DNA of 64,000 nt from an uncultured Enterorhabdus sp. (lineage in GTDB: Bacteria; Actinomycetota; Coriobacteriia; Coriobacteriales; Eggerthellaceae). Made by a program: the position numbers and the translations under genes. The DNA lies in contig CANSQM010000016.1 of the NCBI GenBank assembly GCA_947649205.1, positions 1 through 64,000 of the forward strand, read 5' to 3'. The notes under the pieces were generated by a model. That model was given only the letters and a program-made list of their open reading frames with translations, searched no databases and was not told the DNA's origin. Below, piece by piece: positions 33,658-40,208 of this stretch (position 1 is its first letter; every line of letters begins with the position of its first letter).

Positions 33658-33996
33658 TCAATTTCTGCGACAAGCCTTTTGTTGTCCGAAGACGAGATCC
33701 AGATAGTGTTCGACCAAAGCCTGCTGACCAGACTTGGTATTCAGAATCTCATAGTTGCCGGTCGCCCAAACTTCTGCCATTTCGTCGCTTTGCTCTTTGG
33801 TCAACTGGCGGCAATCAAGACACCCGTACCCCAATTGAGCATGCACGACCTGCATAGTGGGGGCAGTCTCAGCTATGGAATTTCCCCATTTGTCCGCACT
33901 TGACACCTCGTAGGGCTGCATTTCGTGACAACTACCGCACTGGGGGCAGAACTTCGATTGCTCAGGAATGGTCGCGTCGCACTGAGGGCACCGCAT
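33658..33996 (-). CDS. Small soluble zinc-ribbon protein
   Basis: 112 residues from ATG 33996. Zinc ribbon MRCPQCDATIPEQSKFCPQC with an extra nearby Cys-His (SCHEM). The rest has YGCLDCRQLTKEQSDEMAEV and a helical C-terminus EHYLDLVFGQQKACRRN. No TM helix. It is the first gene of the minus-strand zinc-ribbon run; the upstream 370 bp contain a long inverted repeat. Function unknown. Confidence 0.65.
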   Translation of the reverse strand: MRCPQCDATIPEQSKFCPQCGSCHEMQPYEVSSADKWGNSIAETAPTMQVVHAQLGYGCLDCRQLTKEQSDEMAEVWATGNYEILNTKSGQQALVEHYLDLVFGQQKACRRN

Positions 33997-34134
33997 CTTA
34001 TCTCACCGCTCTCTCTTTTGCATCCTTCCAAAGGGGAGCGCCCATGATCTTTACCTGCGAAAACAACCGTGCAGCCCCTACTGCCCGCGATCGAGGAGAG
34101 CAATCTCACCCAACAGTCAAAAGTATAGGTGCGT

Positions 34135-34198
34135 CCTCACCTTATTCGCCCTCCCAGTTCTAACGGGAAGTTGCCCGTTCCCGACGAATAAGGTGAGG
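34135..34198. repeat. 64-nt compound inverted repeat containing hairpin motif copy 2
   Basis: Outer arms CCTCACCTTATTCG (34135-34148) and CGAATAAGGTGAGG (34185-34198) are a perfect 14-bp match. Inside is CGGGAA-GTTGCCCG-TTCCCG (34164-34183), the relative of 22545-22564. No T-run follows. It lies in the 376-bp gap between the first zinc-ribbon gene and the DUF4160 gene, which otherwise holds only the promoter below. Could be a mobile repeat, an RNA structure or a regulator site. Confidence 0.6.
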
Positions 34199-34275
34199 TC
34201 TTGCGCTTTGGCAGCAAATGCAACAGAAGGCACTTCAATAGAAGCTCGAGTCGGCCTTGCTCTCTTTTTATTTAT

Positions 34276-34305
34276 GGAACAAATGTTTGTGTATTGCGCT
34301 ATAAT
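34276..34305 (+). promoter_or_regulatory. Candidate promoter of the DUF4160/DUF2442-HTH pair
   Basis: A TATAAT at 34300-34305 has GGAACA (weak -35) 18 bp upstream, in an AT-rich patch. A second TATAAT occurs at 34342-34347, 25 nt before the DUF4160 ribosome site TTAGGAGG. Either could start the transcript. Confidence 0.45.
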
Positions 34306-34372
34306 TGTCTTGAAGGAGACCGTAAGGAGTTATTGAGATTTTATAATCTGAAAGTTATACTTAGGAGGAATT

Positions 34373-34624
34373 ATGCCAGTGATCGCAACGTTCGCGGGAA
34401 TGGTGATGAAAATCTACTTCCTGGGTGCAGAGCACAACCCGCCCCATGTTCACTGCGAGTACGGGGAATTTGCGGCCGCCATCGACATCAAAACGCTGCA
34501 AATTCTCGATGGGTTTCTTCCAACGAAGAAGTACCAACTGGCAAGCAAGTGGATCGGCCTCCACCAAGCTGACCTGCTCGACATATGGGAATCGCAGCAG
34601 TTTCGGAAATTGCCGCCGCTTTAG
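34373..34624 (+). CDS. DUF4160 protein (toxin-antitoxin-like pair)
   Basis: 83 residues from ATG 34373 with TTAGGAGG. Matches DUF4160: MPVIATFAGMVMKIYFLG, NPPHVHCEYGEFAAAIDI, LPTKKYQLASKWIGLHQADLL, ending LPPL. The conserved NPPHxHxxY core is intact. DUF4160 genes usually precede a DUF2442 gene, as here with 13 nt between, and have been proposed as toxin-antitoxin-type modules. Biochemical function is unknown. Confidence 0.85.
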   Translation: MPVIATFAGMVMKIYFLGAEHNPPHVHCEYGEFAAAIDIKTLQILDGFLPTKKYQLASKWIGLHQADLLDIWESQQFRKLPPL

Positions 34625-34637
34625 GAAAGGATTTAAG

Positions 34638-35114
34638 ATGTTCCATAAGCTCATTTCCATCTATCCCCTCAGCGACTTTCGGCTCCTCGGTTTCTTCCCA
34701 GGACAAGAGGCGCGCCTCTACGACATGGGGAAACTCATTGAGGAACATCCCGCCTTCGCGCCGTTGCGCAATGATGACCTTTTCCGAGATGTCCGCGTCG
34801 ATGCAGGCGGATATGGCATTTCGTGGAGCGACGAGATCGATCTGTCTTCTAGCGAGATTTACGAATGCGGCACCGCCCTCGACGTGGCGGCCGTCGAAAA
34901 AGCGGCACTTTTGCGGGAAATTGTGGCAGCTCGCCAGGGAGCCGGCTTGAGCCAAAACGCCGTGGAAGAGGCTTCGGGCATTCGCCAGCCTGTTATAGCT
35001 CGCATGGAAACGGCGGCCACCAACCCACAACTAGACACAATTCTGAGAGCCCTCGCCCCTCTTGGCAAAACCCTGGCTGTCGTCGATGTGAATGAGGAGG
35101 TCATTGCACTCTAA
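34638..35114 (+). CDS. DUF2442 + XRE helix-turn-helix protein
   Basis: 158 residues from ATG 34638 (GAAAGGA upstream). The N-terminal 80 residues resemble DUF2442 (ISIYPLSDFRLLGFFPGQEARLYDMGKLI, FRDVRVDAGGYGISWSDEIDLSSSEIYECG). Residues 92-150 are an XRE-type HTH (LREIVAARQGAGLSQNAVEE, IRQPVIARMETAATNPQLDT, LAPLGKTLAVV). The fusion of DUF2442 to a DNA-binding domain suggests it is the antitoxin/autorepressor partner of the DUF4160 protein. Confidence 0.82.
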   Translation: MFHKLISIYPLSDFRLLGFFPGQEARLYDMGKLIEEHPAFAPLRNDDLFRDVRVDAGGYGISWSDEIDLSSSEIYECGTALDVAAVEKAALLREIVAARQGAGLSQNAVEEASGIRQPVIARMETAATNPQLDTILRALAPLGKTLAVVDVNEEVIAL

Positions 35115-35346
35115 GCGGAGTCGACGATCCTCGCCATAGCGGCGCTGTGAACTTTCGCCAAACGTGCTCGCTTTCCCTTCCTCGCATTTCGTGAGGACAG
35201 TGGCGCGGGCGCGGACGTTCTGCGACAATACCCCTCATGCAAGAGAGTGGGGACGGCAGGCCGTGGCCAGCGGGAAGATGATGCAATCCCGATGTGCGGC
35301 ACCAGCAAAGCCCTCGCCAAGCCAGCAGAAAGGCGGTTTTCACTTC

Positions 35347-37026
35347 ATGGCGGAATTCATCTACCAAATGTACAAGGCGCGTAAGGCCGTGGGTGACAAG
35401 GTCATCCTCGATGACGTCACCTTGTCCTTCTACCCTGGCGCGAAGATCGGCGTCGTGGGCCCCAACGGCATGGGCAAGTCCACCCTGCTGAAGGTGATGG
35501 CGGGATTGGAAGAGGTGTCCAACGGCGACGCGCGGCTCTCTCCGGGCTACACCGTGGGCATCCTGCAGCAGGAACCGCCGCTGGATGAGGACAAGACCGT
35601 CCTGGAGAACATCCAGATGGCCTTCGCCGACGTGCTGGCCAAGGTGGCCCGCTTCAACCAGATCGGCGAGGAGATGGCCGCGCCCGATGCCGACTTCGAC
35701 GCGCTCATGGACGAGATGGGCAAGCTCCAGGACGAGATTGACGCCGCCAACGGATGGGACCTGGACTCCCAGCTCTCCCAGGCCATGGACGCCCTGCAAT
35801 GCCCCGACCCCGACGCGCCCGTGACCATCCTCTCGGGCGGCGAGCGCCGTCGCGTGGCCCTGTGCCGCCTGCTGCTGGAGGCCCCCGACCTGCTGCTGCT
35901 GGACGAGCCCACCAACCACCTGGACGCCGAATCGGTGCTGTGGCTCGAGCAATTCCTCAAGAACTACCCGGGCGCCGTGCTGGCCGTCACCCACGACCGC
36001 TACTTCCTCGACCACGTGGCCGAGTGGATCTGCGAGGTGGATCGCGGGCAGCTGTTCCCCTACAAGGGCAACTACTCCACCTACCTGGAGACCAAGGCCG
36101 CCCGCATCGCCGCCCAGGGCCAGGCCCAGGCGAAGCTGGCCAAGCGCATGGAGAAGGAGCTGGAGTGGGTGCGCTCCTCCCCCAAGGCGCGCCAGGCCAA
36201 GTCGAAGGCCCGTCTGGCGAACTACGAGGCCATGGTGGCCGAGGCCGGCCGCGCCAAGAAGCTCGACTTCGCCGAAATTCAGATTCCCGTGGGCCCGCGC
36301 CTGGGCTCGAAGGTGCTCGTGGCGAAGAATCTGCACAAGGAATTCGACGGCCGCGTGCTCATCGACGACTTGTCCTTCGAACTCCCCCGCAACGGCATCG
36401 TGGGCGTGATCGGCCCCAACGGCGTGGGCAAGACCACCCTGTTCAAGACCATCGTGGGCCTGGAGTCCCTCGATGGCGGCGAGCTGGAGCTCGGCGAGAC
36501 CGTGAAGATCTCCTATGTGGATCAGAATCGCGTCGGCATCGACCCGGACACGAAGCTGTGGGAAGTGGTGTCGGGCGGCACCGACTACATGATGGTCGGC
36601 GAGACCGAGATTCCCTCCCGCGCCTACGTGGCCGCCTTCGGCTTCAAGGGCGCCGACCAGCAGAAGCCCGCGGGCGTGCTGTCCGGCGGCGAGCGCAACC
36701 GCCTGAACCTGGCCCTCACCCTGAAGGAGGGCGGCAACCTGCTGCTGCTGGACGAGCCCACCAACGACCTGGACGTGGAGACGCTGTCCAGCCTGGAGGC
36801 GGCGCTGCTCGACTTCCCTGGCTGCTCGGTGGTCGTCAGCCACGACCGTATGTTCCTCGACCGCATCGCCACCCACATTCTGGCCTGGGAAGGCGACGAC
36901 GAGAACCCCGGCCGCTGGCATTTCTTCGAGGGCAACTTCGAAAGCTACCAGGCCGACCGCGAGGCGCGCCTGGGCAAGGAGGCCGCCAAGCCCCACCGCC
37001 TGCACCGCAAGCTGACCCGCGACTAA
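35347..37026 (+). CDS. ettA: EttA, ABC-F energy-dependent translational throttle
   Basis: 559 residues from ATG 35347, the start that aligns with the family N-terminus (MAEFIYQMYKARKAVGDKVI); length is normal for EttA. Two ABC ATPase domains without TM segments. Walker A sites GPNGMGKST (residue ~40) and GPNGVGKTT (~360), signatures LSGGERRRVALCRLL and LSGGERNRLNLALTL, Walker B LLLLDEPTNHLDAES and LLLLDEPTNDLDVET. The EttA arm and linker (RVMEKELEWVRSSPKARQAK-like) lie between. It binds the ribosomal E site and gates elongation by ATP/ADP ratio. A terminator follows. Confidence 0.95.
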   Translation: MAEFIYQMYKARKAVGDKVILDDVTLSFYPGAKIGVVGPNGMGKSTLLKVMAGLEEVSNGDARLSPGYTVGILQQEPPLDEDKTVLENIQMAFADVLAKVARFNQIGEEMAAPDADFDALMDEMGKLQDEIDAANGWDLDSQLSQAMDALQCPDPDAPVTILSGGERRRVALCRLLLEAPDLLLLDEPTNHLDAESVLWLEQFLKNYPGAVLAVTHDRYFLDHVAEWICEVDRGQLFPYKGNYSTYLETKAARIAAQGQAQAKLAKRMEKELEWVRSSPKARQAKSKARLANYEAMVAEAGRAKKLDFAEIQIPVGPRLGSKVLVAKNLHKEFDGRVLIDDLSFELPRNGIVGVIGPNGVGKTTLFKTIVGLESLDGGELELGETVKISYVDQNRVGIDPDTKLWEVVSGGTDYMMVGETEIPSRAYVAAFGFKGADQQKPAGVLSGGERNRLNLALTLKEGGNLLLLDEPTNDLDVETLSSLEAALLDFPGCSVVVSHDRMFLDRIATHILAWEGDDENPGRWHFFEGNFESYQADREARLGKEAAKPHRLHRKLTRD

Positions 37027-37052
37027 CCGTCGGAAAAGCCGACTGTTTCCCG

Positions 37053-37090
37053 GAGCCCTCTTCGACCCCCGGTCGGAGAGGGCTCTCTCG
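37053..37090 (+). terminator. Intrinsic terminator after ettA
   Basis: GAGCCCTC (37053-37060) pairs with GAGGGCTC (37078-37085); the inner CGACC/GGTCG extends the stem. CTCTCGTT follows. A smaller hairpin GTCGG-AAAA-GCCGAC followed by TGTTT lies just after the stop codon (37029-37043). Confidence 0.75.
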
Positions 37091-37179
37091 TTATGCAGCC
37101 GTTCTCCTTTTCAGACGGAAGCGGCCTAGATGGCGCGAGACACACCAGAAAGCAATATGTCGAATTCTTTCTCTATCTT

Positions 37180-37210
37180 TTGATTGGTATTTTGCCTTCT
37201 ACTTTATAAT
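37180..37210 (+). promoter_or_regulatory. Promoter of the HTH/zeta-toxin pair
   Basis: A perfect TATAAT at 37205-37210 has TTGATT at 37180-37185 (19-bp spacer). It lies in a clearly AT-rich 150-bp stretch between ettA and the antitoxin gene, which contrasts with the GC-rich surroundings and suggests acquisition. Confidence 0.55.
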
Positions 37211-37270
37211 CTATTGAGCTAATAACACTTTCATTTGCCTCAAAATGGTGCTAAAATTGCCTTATCTTAT

Positions 37271-37284
37271 CAATCTATAGATTG
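37271..37284. promoter_or_regulatory. Palindromic operator CAATCTATAGATTG
   Basis: A perfect 14-bp palindrome lies 7 nt before the antitoxin ATG at 37292 and downstream of the TATAAT at 37205. This is where an HTH antitoxin would bind to repress its own operon. Confidence 0.6.
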
Positions 37285-37291
37285 GATTATC

Positions 37292-37861
37292 ATGAGCGAA
37301 GTCGATATGTCCCGGCAAATCAAGGAAATTCGCAAGCGCTATGGCCTCTCGCAGCAGGCGTTCGCCCGTCTCCTCGGCATCGGCGAGGCGAGCATCACGC
37401 GATACGAGAACGGGGTCACCCCTACCAAGGCCAATGCCAATCTCATCCGCGCCGCCATGATCCCCGAGTTCATGGCTGGCTGCCTCGAACGGGAGGGTGG
37501 CGCGCTCACCCCCAAGCAACGCGCGTCGGTCGAGAAGATCGTCTACGCGGAAATCACCTTTGATGAGGAGGGAGAGATCATGGATATGACCGAAATCTAC
37601 GAGCTCACGCTGCAACAGGAAGTACTGAATGAGAAAGCTGCCGAAATTATCGGCGACATCATCAATGGACTGGCGCAAGCCGAAGATGAGAATGATGAAT
37701 TGCTGAAGATGGTCTACGAGGACCTCTTTGCGCAACTTGCGATCCTGAAACCCACTATCGCCACCATGGAAACGGCCAACTGGCACAGCCTTCACAGTAT
37801 TGATGGAGAGCTGAATTGCATTCGCTCCCTTTGCAATCGCGTTCAAAAGAGGGCAGCATGA
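37292..37861 (+). CDS. XRE-family HTH antitoxin of a zeta-toxin pair
   Basis: 189 residues from ATG 37292; a second ATG is at 37307. Residues 8-60 are an HTH close to the MqsA/PezA style (IKEIRKRYGLSQQAFARLLG, GEASITRYENGVTPTKANAN). The C-terminal 110 residues are helical and acidic (FDEEGEIMDMTEIYELTLQQ, LAQAEDENDELLKMVYEDLF), suited to toxin neutralisation. The stop overlaps the toxin ATG by 4 nt (ATGA). PezA/PezT is the closest known arrangement, although the C-terminal half is not obviously PezA. Confidence 0.82.
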   Translation: MSEVDMSRQIKEIRKRYGLSQQAFARLLGIGEASITRYENGVTPTKANANLIRAAMIPEFMAGCLEREGGALTPKQRASVEKIVYAEITFDEEGEIMDMTEIYELTLQQEVLNEKAAEIIGDIINGLAQAEDENDELLKMVYEDLFAQLAILKPTIATMETANWHSLHSIDGELNCIRSLCNRVQKRAA

Positions 37862-38631
37862 GCGACGAGCATCTCGGAGAATACTCCGCTACCGAATTTC
37901 GACGGCGCCTCGCACGAGAAATTCAAAAGGCAACTTTTCCCGTTGAAGTGGGGCCGAGCAAGACACCGCAGGCCGTTCTCTTGGGCGGCCAGAGTGGTGC
38001 CGGGAAAACAACGCTGCACAAGGTATTCCGGCAAAAAATGGCCAACGATGTCATCGTGATCAACGGAGACGAGTTCCGATCGTCGCATCCGCGCTTTGCG
38101 AGGCTCCAGCGTGCCTTCGGCGACAAGTCGGTCGATTACACCGCTCCTTGGGCTGGCCACATGACAGAAGCGGTCATAGAGCACCTCTCACGCATCGGTT
38201 ACAACCTCATTATCGAGGGAACGCTGCGCACGGCTGAGGTGCCCCTCGAGACAGCCGATCTGCTGCGCGGGCGCGGCTATGGGGTATCCCTGGCCCTCAT
38301 GGCCGTCAAGCCGGACATATCGCTGATAAGCTGCCAGATACGCTACGAGGAAATGCGCATCATGGGAACCACGCCGCGGGCCACCGATCCGGCACACCAC
38401 AACAAGATCATCGACCAGATCGTCAGCAATCTCGCCGTCCTGGAACAGAGCGGCGCCTTCGAGAGTATCTCGCTCTACAACCGGGCCCAAGAGTGTCTGT
38501 TCCCCCGCGAGGGCACCGACCAAAGCGCAAGCGATGCCCTGCGGAACATACTATTCGGCCCCTGGACCACCGCCGAGCGCCGCCACTACCAGCACCTGCA
38601 AGCCAAACTCGCCCACCTGCAGACACGCTGA
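37858..38631 (+). CDS. Zeta-toxin family (PezT-like) kinase
   Basis: 257 residues from ATG 37858, coupled to the antitoxin. Zeta toxins phosphorylate UDP-N-acetylglucosamine or related precursors and block wall synthesis. Walker A GGQSGAGKTT at residues 43-52; the catalytic Asp is probably D71 in VIVINGDEFRSSHPRF; the substrate region has IEGTLRTAEVPLETADLL; and an Arg-rich lid lies around YEEMRIMGTTPRAT. Length is near the zeta/PezT norm (about 250-290). Ends 5 nt from the convergent ferredoxin gene. Confidence 0.9.
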   Translation: MSDEHLGEYSATEFRRRLAREIQKATFPVEVGPSKTPQAVLLGGQSGAGKTTLHKVFRQKMANDVIVINGDEFRSSHPRFARLQRAFGDKSVDYTAPWAGHMTEAVIEHLSRIGYNLIIEGTLRTAEVPLETADLLRGRGYGVSLALMAVKPDISLISCQIRYEEMRIMGTTPRATDPAHHNKIIDQIVSNLAVLEQSGAFESISLYNRAQECLFPREGTDQSASDALRNILFGPWTTAERRHYQHLQAKLAHLQTR

Positions 38632-38635
38632 TCTA

Positions 38636-40198
38636 CTACGTGTGGGGAGCGTCGTCCTCGTCACCGTCATCCTCCGCGGGAGAGGCGGCCTTGCGGGCCA
38701 GGTGGTGGGCAACGAGGTCGGCAGCGAGCAGACGGCGGAAATCCTCCACGTTGTAGAGCTCTCCCGTGTCGCTCTTGCCGTCTACCACGGGAATCTCTCC
38801 TGTAGCACTTCCGTCGCTGGGCACGCCTTCGACCGTCGACGACCCGGCAGCGGTGGCCGCCCCATCATCGGCGAGAGTGATAACGGGAATCTCCCCCGTG
38901 TCCCCCAGCTCGTCGATCACCGGTATCTCGCCTGTGGTGCCGCACTCGTCGACCACGGGTATCTCGTCGGTGGGGCTGAGGCCGTCGATCGGGGGCAGCT
39001 CGCCGGCGGCGTCCGCGTCAGCAACAGGGCTCTCGCCCAGGCCGTCGGATGCACTGACGCCTTCAGCAAGACCATCATCCCCCGTCGGTACGCCCCAGGC
39101 GCTCCCGCTCTCGGTGCCGGCCGGGCAACTCTCAAAGGCGACGGGGATAAGATGCGGCTCCTCCCCCGCTGCGGCTGCCGCGGCAGCGGCCGCAGCTGCC
39201 GGCGAGGCAGCCGTGGCCCGGGCCCGCAGGGCCTCGCGCTTGCGGAGGGCGGCATCCAGGGCGCTTCCCGTCGAGGCGCCATCCGTCCCCTCGACAGCAA
39301 CGCCCTCGGCCACGGGCGCCGGGGAAGCGCCGGCCCCTTCCTCGGCCACCGGCCACCAGGAGGCTCCCTCGGCGGCCATGGCCAGCGGCGTGCGCACGGC
39401 CTCGGAGCGCTCGCGGCGCAGACGGTTCGCCTCGCGAGCCAGGGCCACCGTGGCACCGGCGGCCCCCGCCGCCAACACGGCCAGAGAAACGGGCCCCGCC
39501 ATACGGGCCGCGGCGATCCAGGGAATCTCCCCTGCGGTGGCGAAGGCCTCGTTCAGATGGCCCTCCGTTCCGTACTTGAGCACTTGCACGACCCCATGGC
39601 CGCCCTGCTCGACAGCCCCCAGCACATTGGCGCGGTCCCACCCGCGCTCCCGCAGCACGGCGGCGCGCTCCTGGGCCCGCTCCAGCACCTCCTCGCGCGG
39701 ACCGAAAGTCAGGGCATCAACAGGGCACGCGGCCACACAGGCCGGCAACTCCCCATTGGCCACCAGGTTGGCGCATCCGTCGCACAGACGCACCGGGCCA
39801 TGCTCTCCCGAGCCGTGGGGCGCGCCCACGGGGCACACCATGGCACACAGGCCGCAACTCACGCAGCGATCCGCCACCGGGCCCAGCAGCCCGGTCCCTT
39901 CCACGATCTCAAGGGCGCCGGTGGGGCACACCTGACCGCAGAGGGGCTCGGCGCAGCGAACGCACCCGCGGCGGGCCGTCTCCCACACCAGGCCGCGCCC
40001 CGGCACTTCGCGCTCGGTCAGGGCGATGGCCAGCGGCGTTGATCCGTCTAGGTCGGCCGGGCGCTCGTAGGCGTCGGCCACGGGCTCGTTGCCGGCCTCG
40101 GCGGCCAGGGGCAGCCAGCGCCGCTCCTTGCAGGCGATGGCGCAGGCCTGGCAGGCCACGCAGCGGCTTCCGTCGAACAGAATGGCGTTCTCTCCCAT
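38636..40198 (-). CDS. Four-cluster ferredoxin subunit with acidic repeat tail
   Basis: 520 residues from ATG 40198. The N-terminal 190 residues are an FdnH/HybA-like electron-transfer subunit: CVACQACAIAC, CVRCAEPLCGQVCP, CVSCGLCAMVCP and CDGCANLVANGELPACVAACP. A TM helix follows near 235-260 (MAGPVSLAVLAAGAAGATVA). The C-terminal half is low complexity (poly-Ala) with tandem GEIPVID-type repeats (TDEIPVVDECG, TGEIPVIDELGD, TGEIPVITLADD, TGEIPVVDGKSD, TGELYNVEDF). It lies 10 nt downstream of the FdnG-like gene, so it is that protein's partner, passing electrons to or from the membrane. Confidence 0.85.
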   Translation of the reverse strand: MGENAILFDGSRCVACQACAIACKERRWLPLAAEAGNEPVADAYERPADLDGSTPLAIALTEREVPGRGLVWETARRGCVRCAEPLCGQVCPTGALEIVEGTGLLGPVADRCVSCGLCAMVCPVGAPHGSGEHGPVRLCDGCANLVANGELPACVAACPVDALTFGPREEVLERAQERAAVLRERGWDRANVLGAVEQGGHGVVQVLKYGTEGHLNEAFATAGEIPWIAAARMAGPVSLAVLAAGAAGATVALAREANRLRRERSEAVRTPLAMAAEGASWWPVAEEGAGASPAPVAEGVAVEGTDGASTGSALDAALRKREALRARATAASPAAAAAAAAAAAGEEPHLIPVAFESCPAGTESGSAWGVPTGDDGLAEGVSASDGLGESPVADADAAGELPPIDGLSPTDEIPVVDECGTTGEIPVIDELGDTGEIPVITLADDGAATAAGSSTVEGVPSDGSATGEIPVVDGKSDTGELYNVEDFRRLLAADLVAHHLARKAASPAEDDGDEDDAPHT

Positions 40199-40208
40199 GG
40201 ATCCTCCC

